This document shows positions 40,245 to 49,779 of a stretch of DNA of 64,000 bases, one piece after another. The stretch spans positions 1 to 64,000 of the forward strand of contig JAGRHC010000008.1 in the NCBI GenBank assembly GCA_020445145.1, read 5' to 3'. Numbering within the stretch: the stretch's first letter is position 1; every line of letters begins with the position of its first letter. The notes under the pieces are model-generated. The model saw only the letters and a program-made list of their open reading frames with translations, had not been told where the DNA came from and did no database searches. The DNA is from Alphaproteobacteria bacterium (GTDB lineage: Bacteria > Pseudomonadota > Alphaproteobacteria > Micavibrionales > Micavibrionaceae). A program made the translations under genes and the position numbers.

Positions 40245-42413
40245 CTAGCGTCCGCGCGCGCGTTCAACCGATATTATCGTTGGGGTTGCGCGCAAGGCGG
40301 CAATCACATTGTTTAGATGCTTGATGTCGTTGACGAAGATATCGAGGATCATTTCCCAGAAATCCATCGAACGGCTGGTGATTTTCAGATTTGTGATGTT
40401 GCCGCCGTTTCTCCCGATCACGGTCGAGACCGTTCCCAGCGCCCCAGGCTCGTTGGCGATTGTTAGTGTCAGGCGACCAACATGCGCTTCGGGCGAGTCC
40501 GGGCCGTCTCCCCATGATACGTCAAGCCAGCGCTCTGGCGTGTCGGCGAAGGTTTCCAAGGTTTCGCAGTCGATTGTGTGAATGGTAACGCCTTTGCCGG
40601 TTGTCACAATGCCGACAATACGGTCGCCGGGCAGCGGGTGACAGCATCGCGCAAAATGTACCGCCATGCCCGGGATGAGGCCTTTGATCGGCATCGGGGC
40701 ATCCTTGCGCGCCTCGCCGCCCTGCCCTGTTCCAAGCAAGGCTTTATCCATGTCTTCGGATGGTCGTTTTGCAACTTCGGTTTGATGGCTTGGGAATATT
40801 GCCTTGAAAACATCACGGGCAACGAGAATGCCAGCACCGATGTTGGCGTAGATATCGTCATTTTCTTCGGCGCGGAATTGTTTAAGGATACCTGTGACCG
40901 CTTTTTCGGTGAATTCGTAGCCTTCCTGACGGAAGACTTTTTGCAGCATGGCCTTGCCGAGCGTGACAAATTCGTCGCGTTGCTGGTTGCGGATATATTT
41001 GCGGATATGGGAGCGCGCTTTCCCGGTGACGACGAACCGCTCCCATGTCGGAGATGGTTTTTGGGTTTTGGCGGTGATGATGTCGACCTGATCTCCGTTG
41101 CCAAGGCGCGAGTTCAGCGGGGCAATCCGGCCATTGACCTTTGCGCCGACGCATTTATCACCGATATCGGAGTGGATGGCGTAGGCGAAATCGATCGGGG
41201 TTGCGCCGTTGGGGAGCTCGATCAGATCACCCTTGGGCGTGAAGACGAAGACCTGGTCCTGGAACAATTCCAGCTTTGTATTTTCCCAGAAATCTTCGGG
41301 TTTTTGCTCTTGCTCCAGAATGTCGAGAAGCTCGCGTAGCCAGCGGTATTTTTTGACATCGCGCACGCTTGGACGGCTGCCGCCTTTGTAGGCCCAGTGC
41401 GCGGCAACCCCGAGCTCGGCCTCGTCGTGCATTTGCCTTGTTCTGATCTGGACCTCGATGCGCTGGCGTTTGGGGCCCATGATCGTGGTGTGGATCGAGC
41501 GGTATCCGTTGGGTTTTGGCGTGGAGATGTAATCTTTGAAGCGGCCCGGCACGCTGTGGTATTTGCTGTGCAGGACACCCAGAACCTGATAGCACTGCGC
41601 GGCGTCTTCGACAACGATACGGAAGGCCATGATGTCGGAGAGTTGCTCGAAGGCAACGTTTTTACGCTGCATTTTCTTCCAGATGGAGTAGCGGCTTTTT
41701 TCGCGGCCTGTGATTTCGGCCTGAACGCCTGCCTCTTCCATATCTTTGTTGAGCTGTTCAAGGATGGCGTCAACAACATCGATTCCTTCCTTGCGGAGGA
41801 AAGAGAGACGGTTGGTGATACTTTCGCGGGCTTCGGGGTTTAAATGACCGAAGCATAAATCCTCGAGTTCCGCCTTGATTTTGTGGACGCCCACGCGCTC
41901 GGCAAGCGGAGCATAGATTTCCAGCGTTTCGAGGGCGATGCGGCGGCGTTTTTCCGGCTTTTTGATCGCATCCAGTGTTTGCATATTGTGGAGGCGGTCT
42001 GCAAGTTTGACGAGGAGGACGCGGATGTCTTCGGACATTGCCAGAAGCAATTTTCGGAAATTTTCCGCCTGCTTGCCTTCCATGGTCTGGCTTTCGATGC
42101 GGGAGAGTTTGCTCACTCCGTTGACCAGATCTGCGATTTCTTCGCCGAAGAGCTTTTTGAGGTCTTCGAGCGTTGCATCGGTATCTTCGACGGTGTCGTG
42201 CAGGATGGCCGTGGCAATGGTCGCGGCATCCATATTCATTTCGGAGAGGATCTGAGCGACTTCGACCGGGTGGGTGTAGTATGGCTCGCCGGACGCGCGT
42301 GTTTGCCCTTCGTGTTTTTCCTTGGCGTAATTGTATGCTTTCTCAATCAGCGCCGTGTCAAAGTCAGGATTATAGCCCCTGACTGTTTTCAGAAGTTTTT
42401 CTAGCTGCCCCAT
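40245..42413 (-). CDS. rsh: Bifunctional (p)ppGpp synthetase/hydrolase (RelA/SpoT homologue)
   Basis: A protein of about 722 residues. The HD hydrolase domain has ILHDTVEDTDAT intact, so ppGpp breakdown should be active. The synthetase region has RFKDYISTPKPNGYRSIHTTI. A TGS domain (VFTPKGDLIELPNGATPIDFAY) and a C-terminal ACT domain follow. As the only RSH type expected in most alphaproteobacteria, it handles both reactions in the stringent response. The ATG at 42413 gives the usual N-terminus MGQLEKLLKTVRGYNPDFD; a GTG at 42446 would add 11 residues, and neither has a clear ribosome site. It lies behind rpoZ on the same strand. Confidence 0.95.
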   Translation of the reverse strand: MGQLEKLLKTVRGYNPDFDTALIEKAYNYAKEKHEGQTRASGEPYYTHPVEVAQILSEMNMDAATIATAILHDTVEDTDATLEDLKKLFGEEIADLVNGVSKLSRIESQTMEGKQAENFRKLLLAMSEDIRVLLVKLADRLHNMQTLDAIKKPEKRRRIALETLEIYAPLAERVGVHKIKAELEDLCFGHLNPEARESITNRLSFLRKEGIDVVDAILEQLNKDMEEAGVQAEITGREKSRYSIWKKMQRKNVAFEQLSDIMAFRIVVEDAAQCYQVLGVLHSKYHSVPGRFKDYISTPKPNGYRSIHTTIMGPKRQRIEVQIRTRQMHDEAELGVAAHWAYKGGSRPSVRDVKKYRWLRELLDILEQEQKPEDFWENTKLELFQDQVFVFTPKGDLIELPNGATPIDFAYAIHSDIGDKCVGAKVNGRIAPLNSRLGNGDQVDIITAKTQKPSPTWERFVVTGKARSHIRKYIRNQQRDEFVTLGKAMLQKVFRQEGYEFTEKAVTGILKQFRAEENDDIYANIGAGILVARDVFKAIFPSHQTEVAKRPSEDMDKALLGTGQGGEARKDAPMPIKGLIPGMAVHFARCCHPLPGDRIVGIVTTGKGVTIHTIDCETLETFADTPERWLDVSWGDGPDSPEAHVGRLTLTIANEPGALGTVSTVIGRNGGNITNLKITSRSMDFWEMILDIFVNDIKHLNNVIAALRATPTIISVERARGR

Positions 42414-42523
42414 ACACCCAACAGTTTCTATTTCCTTTAAAAGCACGTCTGCTGTCCGTTTTATGAAGGTTTAGCCTATCATGAAACCGGTAAAAATGCA
42501 TGAAGGAAATTTATGAATATAAA

Positions 42524-42551
42524 AAAAGCCGGACTAAGTTGCCCGGCTTTT
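42524..42551. terminator. Bidirectional intrinsic terminator behind rpoZ
   Basis: Stem AAAAGCCGG / CCGGCTTTT (42525-42551 region) with a loop of about 10 bases and an A-run on the left that reads as a T-run leftwards. It would end rpoZ transcripts and set rsh under separate or read-through transcription. Confidence 0.8.
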
Positions 42552-42572
42552 GAATTTTGATTTTTGGCCGAC

Positions 42573-42974
42573 TTAAACGCCAGCGATGTCACCCAAGGAT
42601 GGCTCTTCATCATCCTCGTCTGATTCTTCTTCGTCGCTTTCATCGAACTCTTCGGATGCATACATGCCAGAGGCTGTATTTTCTGCCATTTCCGCCCATT
42701 CTTTTTCGCCATCCATCAGGTCGATTTTCTCTTCTTCGTCGTCCTGTGGCTGGAAGCGCTGGTAGCTGGTGATAATTTCTTCTTTGAGATCAGCAGGCGT
42801 TACGGTTTCGCCAGCAATTTCGCGTAATGATACGACTGGATTTTTGTCGTTGTCGCGGGAAACGGTCAGTTGTGCGCCGGAGCCGATTTTCCGTGCGCGC
42901 TGCGCAGCGACCATTACAAGCTCAAAGCGGTTGGAAACTTTATCAATGCAATCTTCTACGGTTACGCGTGCCAT
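42573..42974 (-). CDS. rpoZ: RNA polymerase omega subunit
   Basis: A 133-residue protein starting [28 protein letters not shown], with the omega signature including [10 protein letters not shown]. From about residue 85 it has a strongly acidic tail (runs of Asp/Glu) typical of alphaproteobacterial omega. It helps assemble RNA polymerase and forms part of the ppGpp-binding site, so its nearness to rsh is functionally apt. Confidence 0.96.
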   Translation of the reverse strand: MARVTVEDCIDKVSNRFELVMVAAQRARKIGSGAQLTVSRDNDKNPVVSLREIAGETVTPADLKEEIITSYQRFQPQDDEEEKIDLMDGEKEWAEMAENTASGMYASEEFDESDEEESDEDDEEPSLGDIAGV

Positions 42975-43113
42975 GTTCTCGTGCCTCTGGATCTTGTTTC
43001 ATAACTCTGTATTTCAGCCGCCTTATAGACCGCCCTACGCAAAATTGCAAGGGGCAAGTGATAAAGAGGCTTCACCCGGGTTGACCGGATCAGGAGGCAT
43101 GGTAGGGTGGGCC

Positions 43114-43743
43114 ATGATTTTGCTCCCTGAAAAAAATTGTTCTTTGTGTCCGCGGCTTCAAAAATTCCGGGATGATAATCGTAACGCTTTCCCAGATAAG
43201 TTTAATTCGCCTGTCCCTCCTTTTGGTGATTTTGATGCAAGATTACTGGTCGTCGGGCTCGCGCCGGGGTTACGGGGCGCTAATTTTTCCGGGCGGCCGT
43301 TTACAGGGGATTATGCCGGGGATCTTCTTTACGCGACCCTTTTGAAGTTCGGGCTGGCGGAAGGTGTTTACGGAGCGCGGGCGGATGACGGCCTGACCCT
43401 TAACGGGGTCCGTATTAGCAATGCCGTGCGCTGCGTTCCGCCTGAGAACAAACCGACAGGTCTAGAAATCAATACATGCCTGCGGTTTTTGAGCGATGAA
43501 ATTGCCGCTATGACTGATTTAAAGGTGATTTTGAGCCTGGGTCTGATTTCGCACAATGCGGTGCTTAAAGCTCTGGGGCAGAAGGTTTCAGGGTTTAAGT
43601 TTGCCCATGGCGCCGTCCATGATATGGGCAACGGGCTTACCTTGATCGATTCCTATCATTGCTCGCGGTACAATACGAACACCGGACGGCTTACGACCGC
43701 GATGTTCGAGGATGTGTTTCGAACGATTTCCAGCAAGCTCTAG
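43114..43743 (+). CDS. Uracil-DNA glycosylase, family 5 (UdgB-like)
   Basis: About 209 residues. It begins with an iron-sulfur cysteine pair (NCSLCPRLQKF) and has the family block VVGLAPGLRGANFSGRPFTGDYAG, then SNAVRCVPPENKPTGLEINTC with the further cysteines of a [4Fe-4S] cluster, and the later YHCSRYNTNTGRL. Family 5 enzymes remove uracil and some other deaminated bases from DNA; the catalytic motif lacks the polar residue of family 4, consistent with the GLAPGL box here. ATG 43114 fits the family start; ATG 43099 is an alternative just behind AGGAGG. The gene overlaps the YdbL-like stop on the other strand by 4 bases. Confidence 0.9.
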   Translation: MILLPEKNCSLCPRLQKFRDDNRNAFPDKFNSPVPPFGDFDARLLVVGLAPGLRGANFSGRPFTGDYAGDLLYATLLKFGLAEGVYGARADDGLTLNGVRISNAVRCVPPENKPTGLEINTCLRFLSDEIAAMTDLKVILSLGLISHNAVLKALGQKVSGFKFAHGAVHDMGNGLTLIDSYHCSRYNTNTGRLTTAMFEDVFRTISSKL

Positions 43744-44069
43744 CGCTGTTTCCAGCTTCCGTCGGCTGCCTGATAGTAGTGGCCGGGGCTTAGGTTCTGG
43801 ATGATTTGCTGCGCGGCTAGCTTGGCGACGACGTCTACCGGCTGGCCGTTTTTCTGGGAAATTTTTGTAAACTCAGCCAATCGCTTGGTGTTTACATCCT
43901 TGACCAATGCGGCGACTTCAGGCGTTTCCTTCAGGGCGGCGACGTAGCCCGTCAGCGCTTCACCAACGAGGCCGGCATCGCGGGCGCTCTGGAGGTCCAG
44001 CGCGTAGGCCGGGAGGGACACGAGCAGGACCAATGCAAATAAAACCGGGGCAAAAAAACGTGATTTCAT
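43740..44069 (-). CDS. YdbL-like (DUF1318) periplasmic protein
   Basis: A 109-residue protein with a signal peptide (1-23, ending AYA) and a small helical DUF1318 domain: LQSARDAGLVGEALTGYVA, then AEFTKISQKNGQPVDVVAKLAAQQI. In E. coli YdbL assists the YdbH-YnbE bridge that connects inner and outer membranes for phospholipid transport. ATG 44069 has a GGAGAA site; the upstream in-frame codons are out of context. It is the third gene of a leftward ydbH-ynbE-ydbL unit. Confidence 0.88.
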   Translation of the reverse strand: MKSRFFAPVLFALVLLVSLPAYALDLQSARDAGLVGEALTGYVAALKETPEVAALVKDVNTKRLAEFTKISQKNGQPVDVVAKLAAQQIIQNLSPGHYYQAADGSWKQR

Positions 44070-44082
44070 ATTTGTTCTCCGT

Positions 44083-44268
44083 TTAAAAGATATCTTTGTT
44101 CTGTGAAATGGCCTTTTGAACATCGCGGTCGATTTCGACTTTGACTTTGTGTTCGATATTGACGTTCAGGTTGATCTCGATCGGTTTTTCCGGCGCCTCG
44201 ACTTTGACGGTCGGGGTGCAGGCTGAAACGGCTAGCAGGGAGATGAGAACAAGACATAAATTTTTCAT
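44083..44268 (-). CDS. YnbE-like outer-membrane lipoprotein
   Basis: A 61-residue lipoprotein: signal peptide with lipobox LLAVSAC (Cys about residue 17), followed by a short conserved stretch PIEINLNVNIEHKVKVEI that forms an added beta strand. In E. coli, YnbE subunits extend the C-terminus of YdbH to the outer membrane. It overlaps the YdbH-like stop by 4 bases. Confidence 0.87.
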   Translation of the reverse strand: MKNLCLVLISLLAVSACTPTVKVEAPEKPIEINLNVNIEHKVKVEIDRDVQKAISQNKDIF

Positions 44269-45641
44269 AGGCGTTCCTTGTTTAACAGTGCCTGAGGATT
44301 GGTCAAAACTATAACACTACTGGATATAAAGTCCAGCACATCCCCGCTCAGCTTTATGTTTAGTTTTACGGCTCTGCCGCCTTGAACCTTCGGATTATTT
44401 CCTTCGAGGGTTGCGTGGATCACAAACTTACCGTTTTCATCTTTGCCCGTCGTCAGGCTTAGAAGACTGTAGTTGAACTGCTCGAGAATGTCGCGGGTGA
44501 GCTCCATTTGCGCACCGCTTCCCGGGATGACCTGGCCCGGCATGGAGAGAATGCCCGGCGTATCCGCCGTGAGGCTTCCTTTGCCAATCGAAAATGTCCC
44601 GTCGGGTTTGATGGTGACAGGGATTTTTCCGGACAGGGTTCCGGTGGCTTTGACATTTTCGCCTGTTACGTCCTGCATCAGCTTTGCGATTGAGGCTTTA
44701 CGAATGGAGAGGATGAAATTGTAATCCTTTCCACCAGCCAACGGTACGATGACCTTTGCCGTTGAGACCGTTCCCTCGTGCCACGGCATCGAGAAATCAT
44801 CCATGACGAGGGAGGCTTTTTCTGGCTCTGCGAACGGATAGGTGTAGGTAAAGCCGCCGCTACAGATTTTGTTTTCGCAATTTACTTTTCCCTGGATCTT
44901 TAGAGCTTCTTTATCAGCGGATAATGTTCCCGTCAGGGCCGCTTTTGGCATGGGCTCTCCGTTCTGGACGACTTCAAGGTCTTGTATTCCCCATGTTCCA
45001 GCCCAGCGCTGTTTTTCTTCTTCCAGTGATATTGTTGCCTTTGATTCTCCTGATACGCGCAGCCCTTCCGCGCTTGCCTGCATCAAGGCCTGCTCGAAGG
45101 ACAGGGATGGTTTGTTTTGTGTTTGGAAGGACATGTTTAAGGGAATTGTCAGTGTGCCGCTTTGCGCTTCGATTTTCAGGGTACTGTTTTTTATTTTCAC
45201 GGTTGAAAGCGGGAGAGATTTCATCGCTTGCTTTGACAGGGGTATTGCCAGCGGATTGCTCTTCGATGATTTTTGTTCGGGGATGCCGTCTACTGCCCAG
45301 CCCTGCTCCGTTTGCCGCATGGTGAGCGTTAAGCCCTCGATGTCAATTTCATGCACGCGCTGGGCGCGCAAGTCATCAATGCTATAGGTCATAAGAATGC
45401 GCGGAATATTGATACGCACGGGTTCCTCTCCGAATTGCAAATTCTTGATATCGATATGTTTTTGATCAAGTTTTGAAATGGACAGGGATGCGTTTTTAAA
45501 GCCGTACTCTTTCATCGTTTGTGCGATTTGATTTTCTGCAATGTTTTTCCATGGCGCCAAAATAAATATTGCCGCCAGAATCAAAACGGTGTTCAAAAGC
45601 GTCAGAGATATTGCGATACCGGCTTTTTTCATGCGGACCAT
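44265..45641 (-). CDS. Compact YdbH-like AsmA-family transport protein
   Basis: A 458-residue protein anchored by one N-terminal helix (about 8-27) and otherwise built of amphipathic beta strands, as in AsmA/TamB-type proteins that form hydrophobic grooves for phospholipids. The C-terminus (SGDVLDFISSSVIVLTNPQALLNK) carries the conserved terminal strand region that meets YnbE. E. coli YdbH is about twice as long (879 residues), so this version is strikingly short. The downstream YnbE- and YdbL-like genes support the assignment. A second ATG at 45632 is equally possible. Confidence 0.78.
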   Translation of the reverse strand: MVRMKKAGIAISLTLLNTVLILAAIFILAPWKNIAENQIAQTMKEYGFKNASLSISKLDQKHIDIKNLQFGEEPVRINIPRILMTYSIDDLRAQRVHEIDIEGLTLTMRQTEQGWAVDGIPEQKSSKSNPLAIPLSKQAMKSLPLSTVKIKNSTLKIEAQSGTLTIPLNMSFQTQNKPSLSFEQALMQASAEGLRVSGESKATISLEEEKQRWAGTWGIQDLEVVQNGEPMPKAALTGTLSADKEALKIQGKVNCENKICSGGFTYTYPFAEPEKASLVMDDFSMPWHEGTVSTAKVIVPLAGGKDYNFILSIRKASIAKLMQDVTGENVKATGTLSGKIPVTIKPDGTFSIGKGSLTADTPGILSMPGQVIPGSGAQMELTRDILEQFNYSLLSLTTGKDENGKFVIHATLEGNNPKVQGGRAVKLNIKLSGDVLDFISSSVIVLTNPQALLNKERL

Positions 45642-45665
45642 CTTATCATGGTCCGCATGCGCTTT

Positions 45666-47252
45666 CTATGCGTTTGCTGCGGCGATCTCACCTGTTTGGG
45701 GGTTGACCGAGCTGCGCTTGGTCAGGAGCTTGTTCAGCGCGTGGATGTAGGCTCTGGCGCTCGCGACAAGCGTGTCGGCGTCGGTGCCGGTGCCGGTGAC
45801 GGTTTTGCCTTTTTCCTCGAGGCGAACAGTGACTTCGGCCTGCGCATCAGTCCCGCCAGTGACGGCGTGGACCTGATAGAGCTGCAGTTTGGCTTCTTCG
45901 TGCGGGTAGATTTCGCGGATGGCCTTGAAGATGGCATCGACGGGGCCGTTGCCGACGACGCTGGCCGGGGCTTCCTTGCCGTCGACGCTGAGGACCATGG
46001 TGGCGGTCTGGGGGCCGCGGGTTCCAGCCTGGACCTGCAGAGAGATAAAGCGGATGCGTTCGTTTTCGCGGACCATTTCATCTTCGACTAGAGCGATCAG
46101 GTCGTCTTCGAAGATTTCACGTTTGCGATCAGCCAGATTTTTGAACCGGGCGAAGGCGTCATTCAAGGCATTGTCGCCAAGCTCGAAGCCCAGTTCCTTC
46201 AGTTTTTCGCGGAAGGCGTGGCGGCCTGAGTGTTTGCTCATGACCAGTTTGGATTCGCTTAGACCAACGCTTTCGGGGGTCATGATCTCGTAGGTGTTGG
46301 CGTTTTTCAGCATGCCGTCCTGATGGATGCCGCTGGCGTGGGCGAAGGCGTTGGCGCCGACGATGGCCTTGTTGGGCTGGACGGAAAAGCCGGTGATGGC
46401 TGAGAGGGTGCGCGAGGTTTTGGTGATTTTTGTGGTCTCGACGCCCGTCTCGAAGGGCATGATGTCGCGGCGCGTGCGCAGGGCCATAACGATTTCCTCG
46501 ACGGCAGCGTTGCCTGCCCGCTCGCCGATGCCGTTGACGGTACATTCGATCTGGCGCGCGCCTGCGATGACGCCGGCCAGAGAGTTGGCAACCGCAACGC
46601 CCAGATCGTTGTGACAGTGGGTCGAGAGGATGCACATGTCGATATTGGGGACGCGTTCAATCAGCATTTTGAACTTCGCGGCGTATTCGCCCGGCATGGC
46701 GTAGCCGACCGTGTCCGGGATGTTGATGGTGCGGGCGCCTGCATTGATGGCGGCCTCTACGCATTTGCACAGGAAGTCATCCTCGGTACGGCTGGCGTCT
46801 TCGGCGCTCCACTCGACGTCATCGGTGAAGTTGCGGGCGAAGGTGACGCTTTCCTTGACGGCTTCGAACACGTTGTCCGGGTCCATTTGCAGCTTGTGCT
46901 TCATGTGCAAGGGGCTGGTGGAGATGAAGGTGTGGATGCGTTTGGACCGGGCAGGCTTGATCGCTTCGGCAGATGCCTCGATGTCGCCCTTCTTCGCGCG
47001 GGACAGGCCGCAGACGGTTGCATTTTTGACAGTATGCGCGATCTGGTTGACGGCCTCAAAGTCGCCGGGGGAAGCCACCGGGAAGCCTGCCTCGATGATG
47101 TCCACGCCCAGTTCGTCCAGCAGGCGGGCCATTTTAATTTTTTCCTCGAGATTCATGGCGCAGCCCGGGGACTGCTCTCCATCACGCAAGGTGGTGTCGA
47201 ATATGATGACACGCTGCGGGTTTTGTTTGACGATGTCAAATGCTCTGGTCAT
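45666..47252 (-). CDS. leuA: 2-isopropylmalate synthase
   Basis: A 528-residue enzyme that condenses acetyl-CoA with 2-oxoisovalerate, the first step of leucine synthesis. It has the HMGL-like TIM barrel (about 15-290) with [32 protein letters not shown] (metal-binding His pair) and [14 protein letters not shown], then a linker and a C-terminal regulatory domain (about 390-510) for leucine feedback. The usual second signature is present. No leader peptide or attenuator is evident upstream, where small genes follow closely. Confidence 0.97.
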   Translation of the reverse strand: MTRAFDIVKQNPQRVIIFDTTLRDGEQSPGCAMNLEEKIKMARLLDELGVDIIEAGFPVASPGDFEAVNQIAHTVKNATVCGLSRAKKGDIEASAEAIKPARSKRIHTFISTSPLHMKHKLQMDPDNVFEAVKESVTFARNFTDDVEWSAEDASRTEDDFLCKCVEAAINAGARTINIPDTVGYAMPGEYAAKFKMLIERVPNIDMCILSTHCHNDLGVAVANSLAGVIAGARQIECTVNGIGERAGNAAVEEIVMALRTRRDIMPFETGVETTKITKTSRTLSAITGFSVQPNKAIVGANAFAHASGIHQDGMLKNANTYEIMTPESVGLSESKLVMSKHSGRHAFREKLKELGFELGDNALNDAFARFKNLADRKREIFEDDLIALVEDEMVRENERIRFISLQVQAGTRGPQTATMVLSVDGKEAPASVVGNGPVDAIFKAIREIYPHEEAKLQLYQVHAVTGGTDAQAEVTVRLEEKGKTVTGTGTDADTLVASARAYIHALNKLLTKRSSVNPQTGEIAAANA

Positions 47253-47284
47253 GGTTTTTTCCTTCTTCCAAGCGCGTCTTTCTT

Positions 47285-47491
47285 TTAGCGCAGCTTGCCT
47301 TGTGTTTCAAATTTTTTGGAGTTTTTCAGGTCCCCTGTAGCGCAGGCGTTAAATACCGCCTCATGACCGCTCAGGGGCGCATAAGGAGAAGGAGTTGTAG
47401 CAGCAGGTTGTTTTGCTTTGTGCTCATGGGCGGTATTTAACCCTAAATTGCTGGGGGAATGCAAATATTTTGTGCATTCAGGCGACTTCAT
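47285..47491 (-). CDS. Unrecognised 68-residue protein
   Basis: A small hydrophilic protein (MKSPECTKYLHSPSNLG...), rich in Ala, Pro and Lys, with no signal peptide, membrane helix or known family. It overlaps the end of the preceding small gene by 14 bases and lies 32 bases before leuA. There is no strong ribosome site, so it depends on coupling if real. Confidence 0.4.
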   Translation of the reverse strand: MKSPECTKYLHSPSNLGLNTAHEHKAKQPAATTPSPYAPLSGHEAVFNACATGDLKNSKKFETQGKLR

Positions 47492-47729
47492 GGATACCAA
47501 GTGTTTCTCTTAAGATGGGTTCAATCCCACCTTTTGTATAAATTACGCCGCAATCTTCTCCTGTCGGATCTTGTCCCGCCTCGGATTTTTTGGGGGACGG
47601 CGCAGGAGAAGCTGGCAGGTTTTCACCGGGATTTACTATGACTGTAACGGGAACAACAGGCTTAACTTGCCTGGTTTTACTGGAAAAATCGGGCCCTACT
47701 CTCTTTATGTGGTTGTCAGGAAAACTCAT
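47478..47729 (-). CDS. Unrecognised 83-residue protein
   Basis: It starts MSFPDNHIKRVGPDFSSK after a good GGAAGAAG site and has a Pro/Val-rich middle (VKPVVPVTVIVNPGENLPASPAPSP) and a tail GIEPILRETLGIHEVA. No family is recognised and no signal peptide is seen. ATG 47729 is preferred over the longer frame. The Pro-rich style is like the 412-residue protein at 31363-32601, though no sequence similarity is evident. Confidence 0.5.
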   Translation of the reverse strand: MSFPDNHIKRVGPDFSSKTRQVKPVVPVTVIVNPGENLPASPAPSPKKSEAGQDPTGEDCGVIYTKGGIEPILRETLGIHEVA

Positions 47730-47811
47730 CTTCTTCCAATCCGCCCCAATTTGTTTTATGAAAATAATTCTAGAGTAAGATTTAGGGCGCGTCAATTTTA
47801 TAGCTGTTATC

Positions 47812-47991
47812 TCAGCCTTCGATTTCGCGGGCTTCGTCGGGGAGCATGACCGGGATGCCGTCGCGGATGGGGTAGGCCAGTTTGGCTTGCGGGGAGATTA
47901 GCTCCTGCGCGGCGCGGTCGTATTCCAGCGGGCCTTTGGTGATCGGGCAGACGAGAATTTCAAGGACTTTCGGGTCAACATCGACGCTCAT
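47812..47991 (-). CDS. Trm112-type / UPF0434 zinc-ribbon-like protein
   Basis: A 59-residue protein: [20 protein letters not shown], then [30 protein letters not shown]. This is the YcaR/Trm112 pattern, in which a CP-x-T/C-K box opens the domain and [11 protein letters not shown] closes it. Only one of the usual cysteines is present, as in many UPF0434 proteins. Bacterial roles are little known; related proteins activate methyltransferases. It lies 15 bases behind the CnoX-like gene and is probably cotranscribed. Confidence 0.88.
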   Translation of the reverse strand: MSVDVDPKVLEILVCPITKGPLEYDRAAQELISPQAKLAYPIRDGIPVMLPDEAREIEG

Positions 47992-48006
47992 GATTTTTTC
48001 CTTCCC

Positions 48007-48972
48007 TTATGAGAATAAAATTGAAGAAAGTTTACGGCGGCCTTCAACTGTGATCGGATCGGCATGGCCGAGGGCTTCGAAGAATTTCAGGAGTTCCTTG
48101 CGGGCGGCTTGCTCGTTCCATTCGCGGTCTATGCGGATGGCTTCCAGTAATTCCTCGACGCCGGCCATTTTTTGGCCAGACGCGAAGAGGCCGCGGGCAA
48201 GTTCTATGCGGGTTTCATGATCTTTGGGATTGGCTTCGAGTTTACGGGTTAAATCATCCAGCGGAGAGGCCGGGCCGGATTTGGCCAGCTCCAGAGCGCT
48301 CCTTGCCTGTGCGAAGGCGGGTTTGCTTGCTATTTCTTCCGGTGCATTTTCGATGATGGCCTGCGCCTGCTCGATCTGGCCGGCGGCAATGAAGGTGCGC
48401 ACCATGCCGGTGTAGGCCTCGACGTTGGCACCGTCTTGCTGGAGGATTTGGGCGTAGAGCGCTTGCGCCGTACCTAAATCTTCATCTGCGAGGGCCTGCG
48501 CCGCGCTTTTGAGCGCTTCTGGAATGTCGATCGCATCGGGCTGGGCCGATTTGGCGAGGGTTACGAGCTTTCCGACAAATTCGCGAATGTGGCTTTCAGG
48601 AATTGCACCCTGGAAACCATCGACGGGTTGCCCTTGGAAGAAGGCGTAGACTGTCGGGATGGACTGGATACGCAGGGCTGCTGCGAGGTCCTGATTTTCG
48701 TCCAGATTGACTTTGGCCATCAGAACGGCGCCGCCCTGCTCGCTCACGACTTTTTCGAGGGCCGGGCCAAGCTGTTTGCAAGGGCCGCACCATGGCGCCC
48801 AGAAATCGACGATAATCGGCTTTTGCATTGAGGCCATCATGACGCGCTGCTCGAAGTCCTGCGTGCTCACATCAAAAATCATGTTTTGGCCGGTTGCGGC
48901 AGATGGAGCGGCAGACGGGGCGGCGCCGTTTTCTTTGGGGGGCTGGTTTGCCTTATTGCTTCCGAAAATCAT
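48007..48972 (-). CDS. CnoX-like thioredoxin with TPR domain
   Basis: A 321-residue protein. A linker (about 1-30, Ala/Pro-rich) precedes a thioredoxin domain (about 32-135) with active site WAPWCGPCKQL and cis-Pro region IQSIPTVYAFF. A helical TPR-like half follows (about 150-321: ALADEDLGTAQALYAQILQQDGANVEAYTGM). The plan is that of CnoX/YbbN, a chaperedoxin that protects proteins from oxidation and hands clients to GroEL. The intact CGPC motif predicts oxidoreductase activity, which the E. coli protein lacks. Confidence 0.9.
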   Translation of the reverse strand: MIFGSNKANQPPKENGAAPSAAPSAATGQNMIFDVSTQDFEQRVMMASMQKPIIVDFWAPWCGPCKQLGPALEKVVSEQGGAVLMAKVNLDENQDLAAALRIQSIPTVYAFFQGQPVDGFQGAIPESHIREFVGKLVTLAKSAQPDAIDIPEALKSAAQALADEDLGTAQALYAQILQQDGANVEAYTGMVRTFIAAGQIEQAQAIIENAPEEIASKPAFAQARSALELAKSGPASPLDDLTRKLEANPKDHETRIELARGLFASGQKMAGVEELLEAIRIDREWNEQAARKELLKFFEALGHADPITVEGRRKLSSILFS

Positions 48973-49037
48973 GGCGTTCTCCTCGCATGCTGGTCGATGG
49001 GACTGGTGTAGCGTAAAGATTGATGAAAAGCAAAATC

Positions 49038-49574
49038 TTAATCCTGATTTGTCTCTGGCGCGGCGGGGCTCAGATCCAATATTTCCGGGATGTGTTTGGT
49101 GTCTTCTATAAACCGGATTAAATCCGCGGGCGCCAGACCGATTGTCATCGCATTATCCATCGGATGGTAGTTTACGATGTTGCTGTTCATCATTGTTTGA
49201 TCAAGGATCATGTTTACTTTTTGCTCGTGGTCGTTGGCGATGCAAAACGGGTTGACGGAGCCTTGACGAATGCCGAGATATTTCCAGAGCCTCACAGCGG
49301 ACCCAAATGATAGCCGTCCACAATCGAGCAGGCTTGCCAGTTTTTTTAGATCAATCTGCGTTTCGTTTGCGGCCACGACCAAGAACATGTTTTCTTTTTT
49401 GTCACGCAAGAACAGATTGCGGCAGTGGGTGCCGGGCATATCGAGTTCTATCTTGTCACTTTCCGCGACGGTGAAGACAGGGGCATGGTTATAGAGCGTG
49501 TAGGAAATCTCCTTGTCGTCCAAGCTTTTTAAAAGTTTTTCCGGGGGTATTGGTAATGGATCTGTGTTTTCCAT
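49038..49574 (-). CDS. YbaK/ProX-type aminoacyl-tRNA deacylase
   Basis: A 178-residue protein of the YbaK/PrdX editing family. Recognisable parts are ISYTLYNHAPVFTVAES, the GTHCRNLFLRDKKENMFLVV block, then LDCGRLSFGSAVRLWKYLG and GSVNPFCIANDHEQKVNMILDQ. Free-standing ProX-type proteins remove misacylated Ala from tRNA-Pro. ATG 49574 is chosen for its position just before the conserved domain; ATG 49589 is possible. It is a single gene. Confidence 0.87.
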   Translation of the reverse strand: MENTDPLPIPPEKLLKSLDDKEISYTLYNHAPVFTVAESDKIELDMPGTHCRNLFLRDKKENMFLVVAANETQIDLKKLASLLDCGRLSFGSAVRLWKYLGIRQGSVNPFCIANDHEQKVNMILDQTMMNSNIVNYHPMDNAMTIGLAPADLIRFIEDTKHIPEILDLSPAAPETNQD

Positions 49575-49779
49575 GCTCTTGCCTGTCATAATTTTACCCG
49601 CGTTATACAACATATTGCTTTTGCTTCAAAATTTTTCGTGCATCTTGCCTTATGCTTGTGCTAGGATTTACTTGCATTATGGATAATACTTGGGGGTGTT
49701 AAGGAACCTGTATCATGGTTTCTTAACTTTTGTATGTGATAATGCGCATAATTTATCTGTGTATCCGGGGGGACTCACA

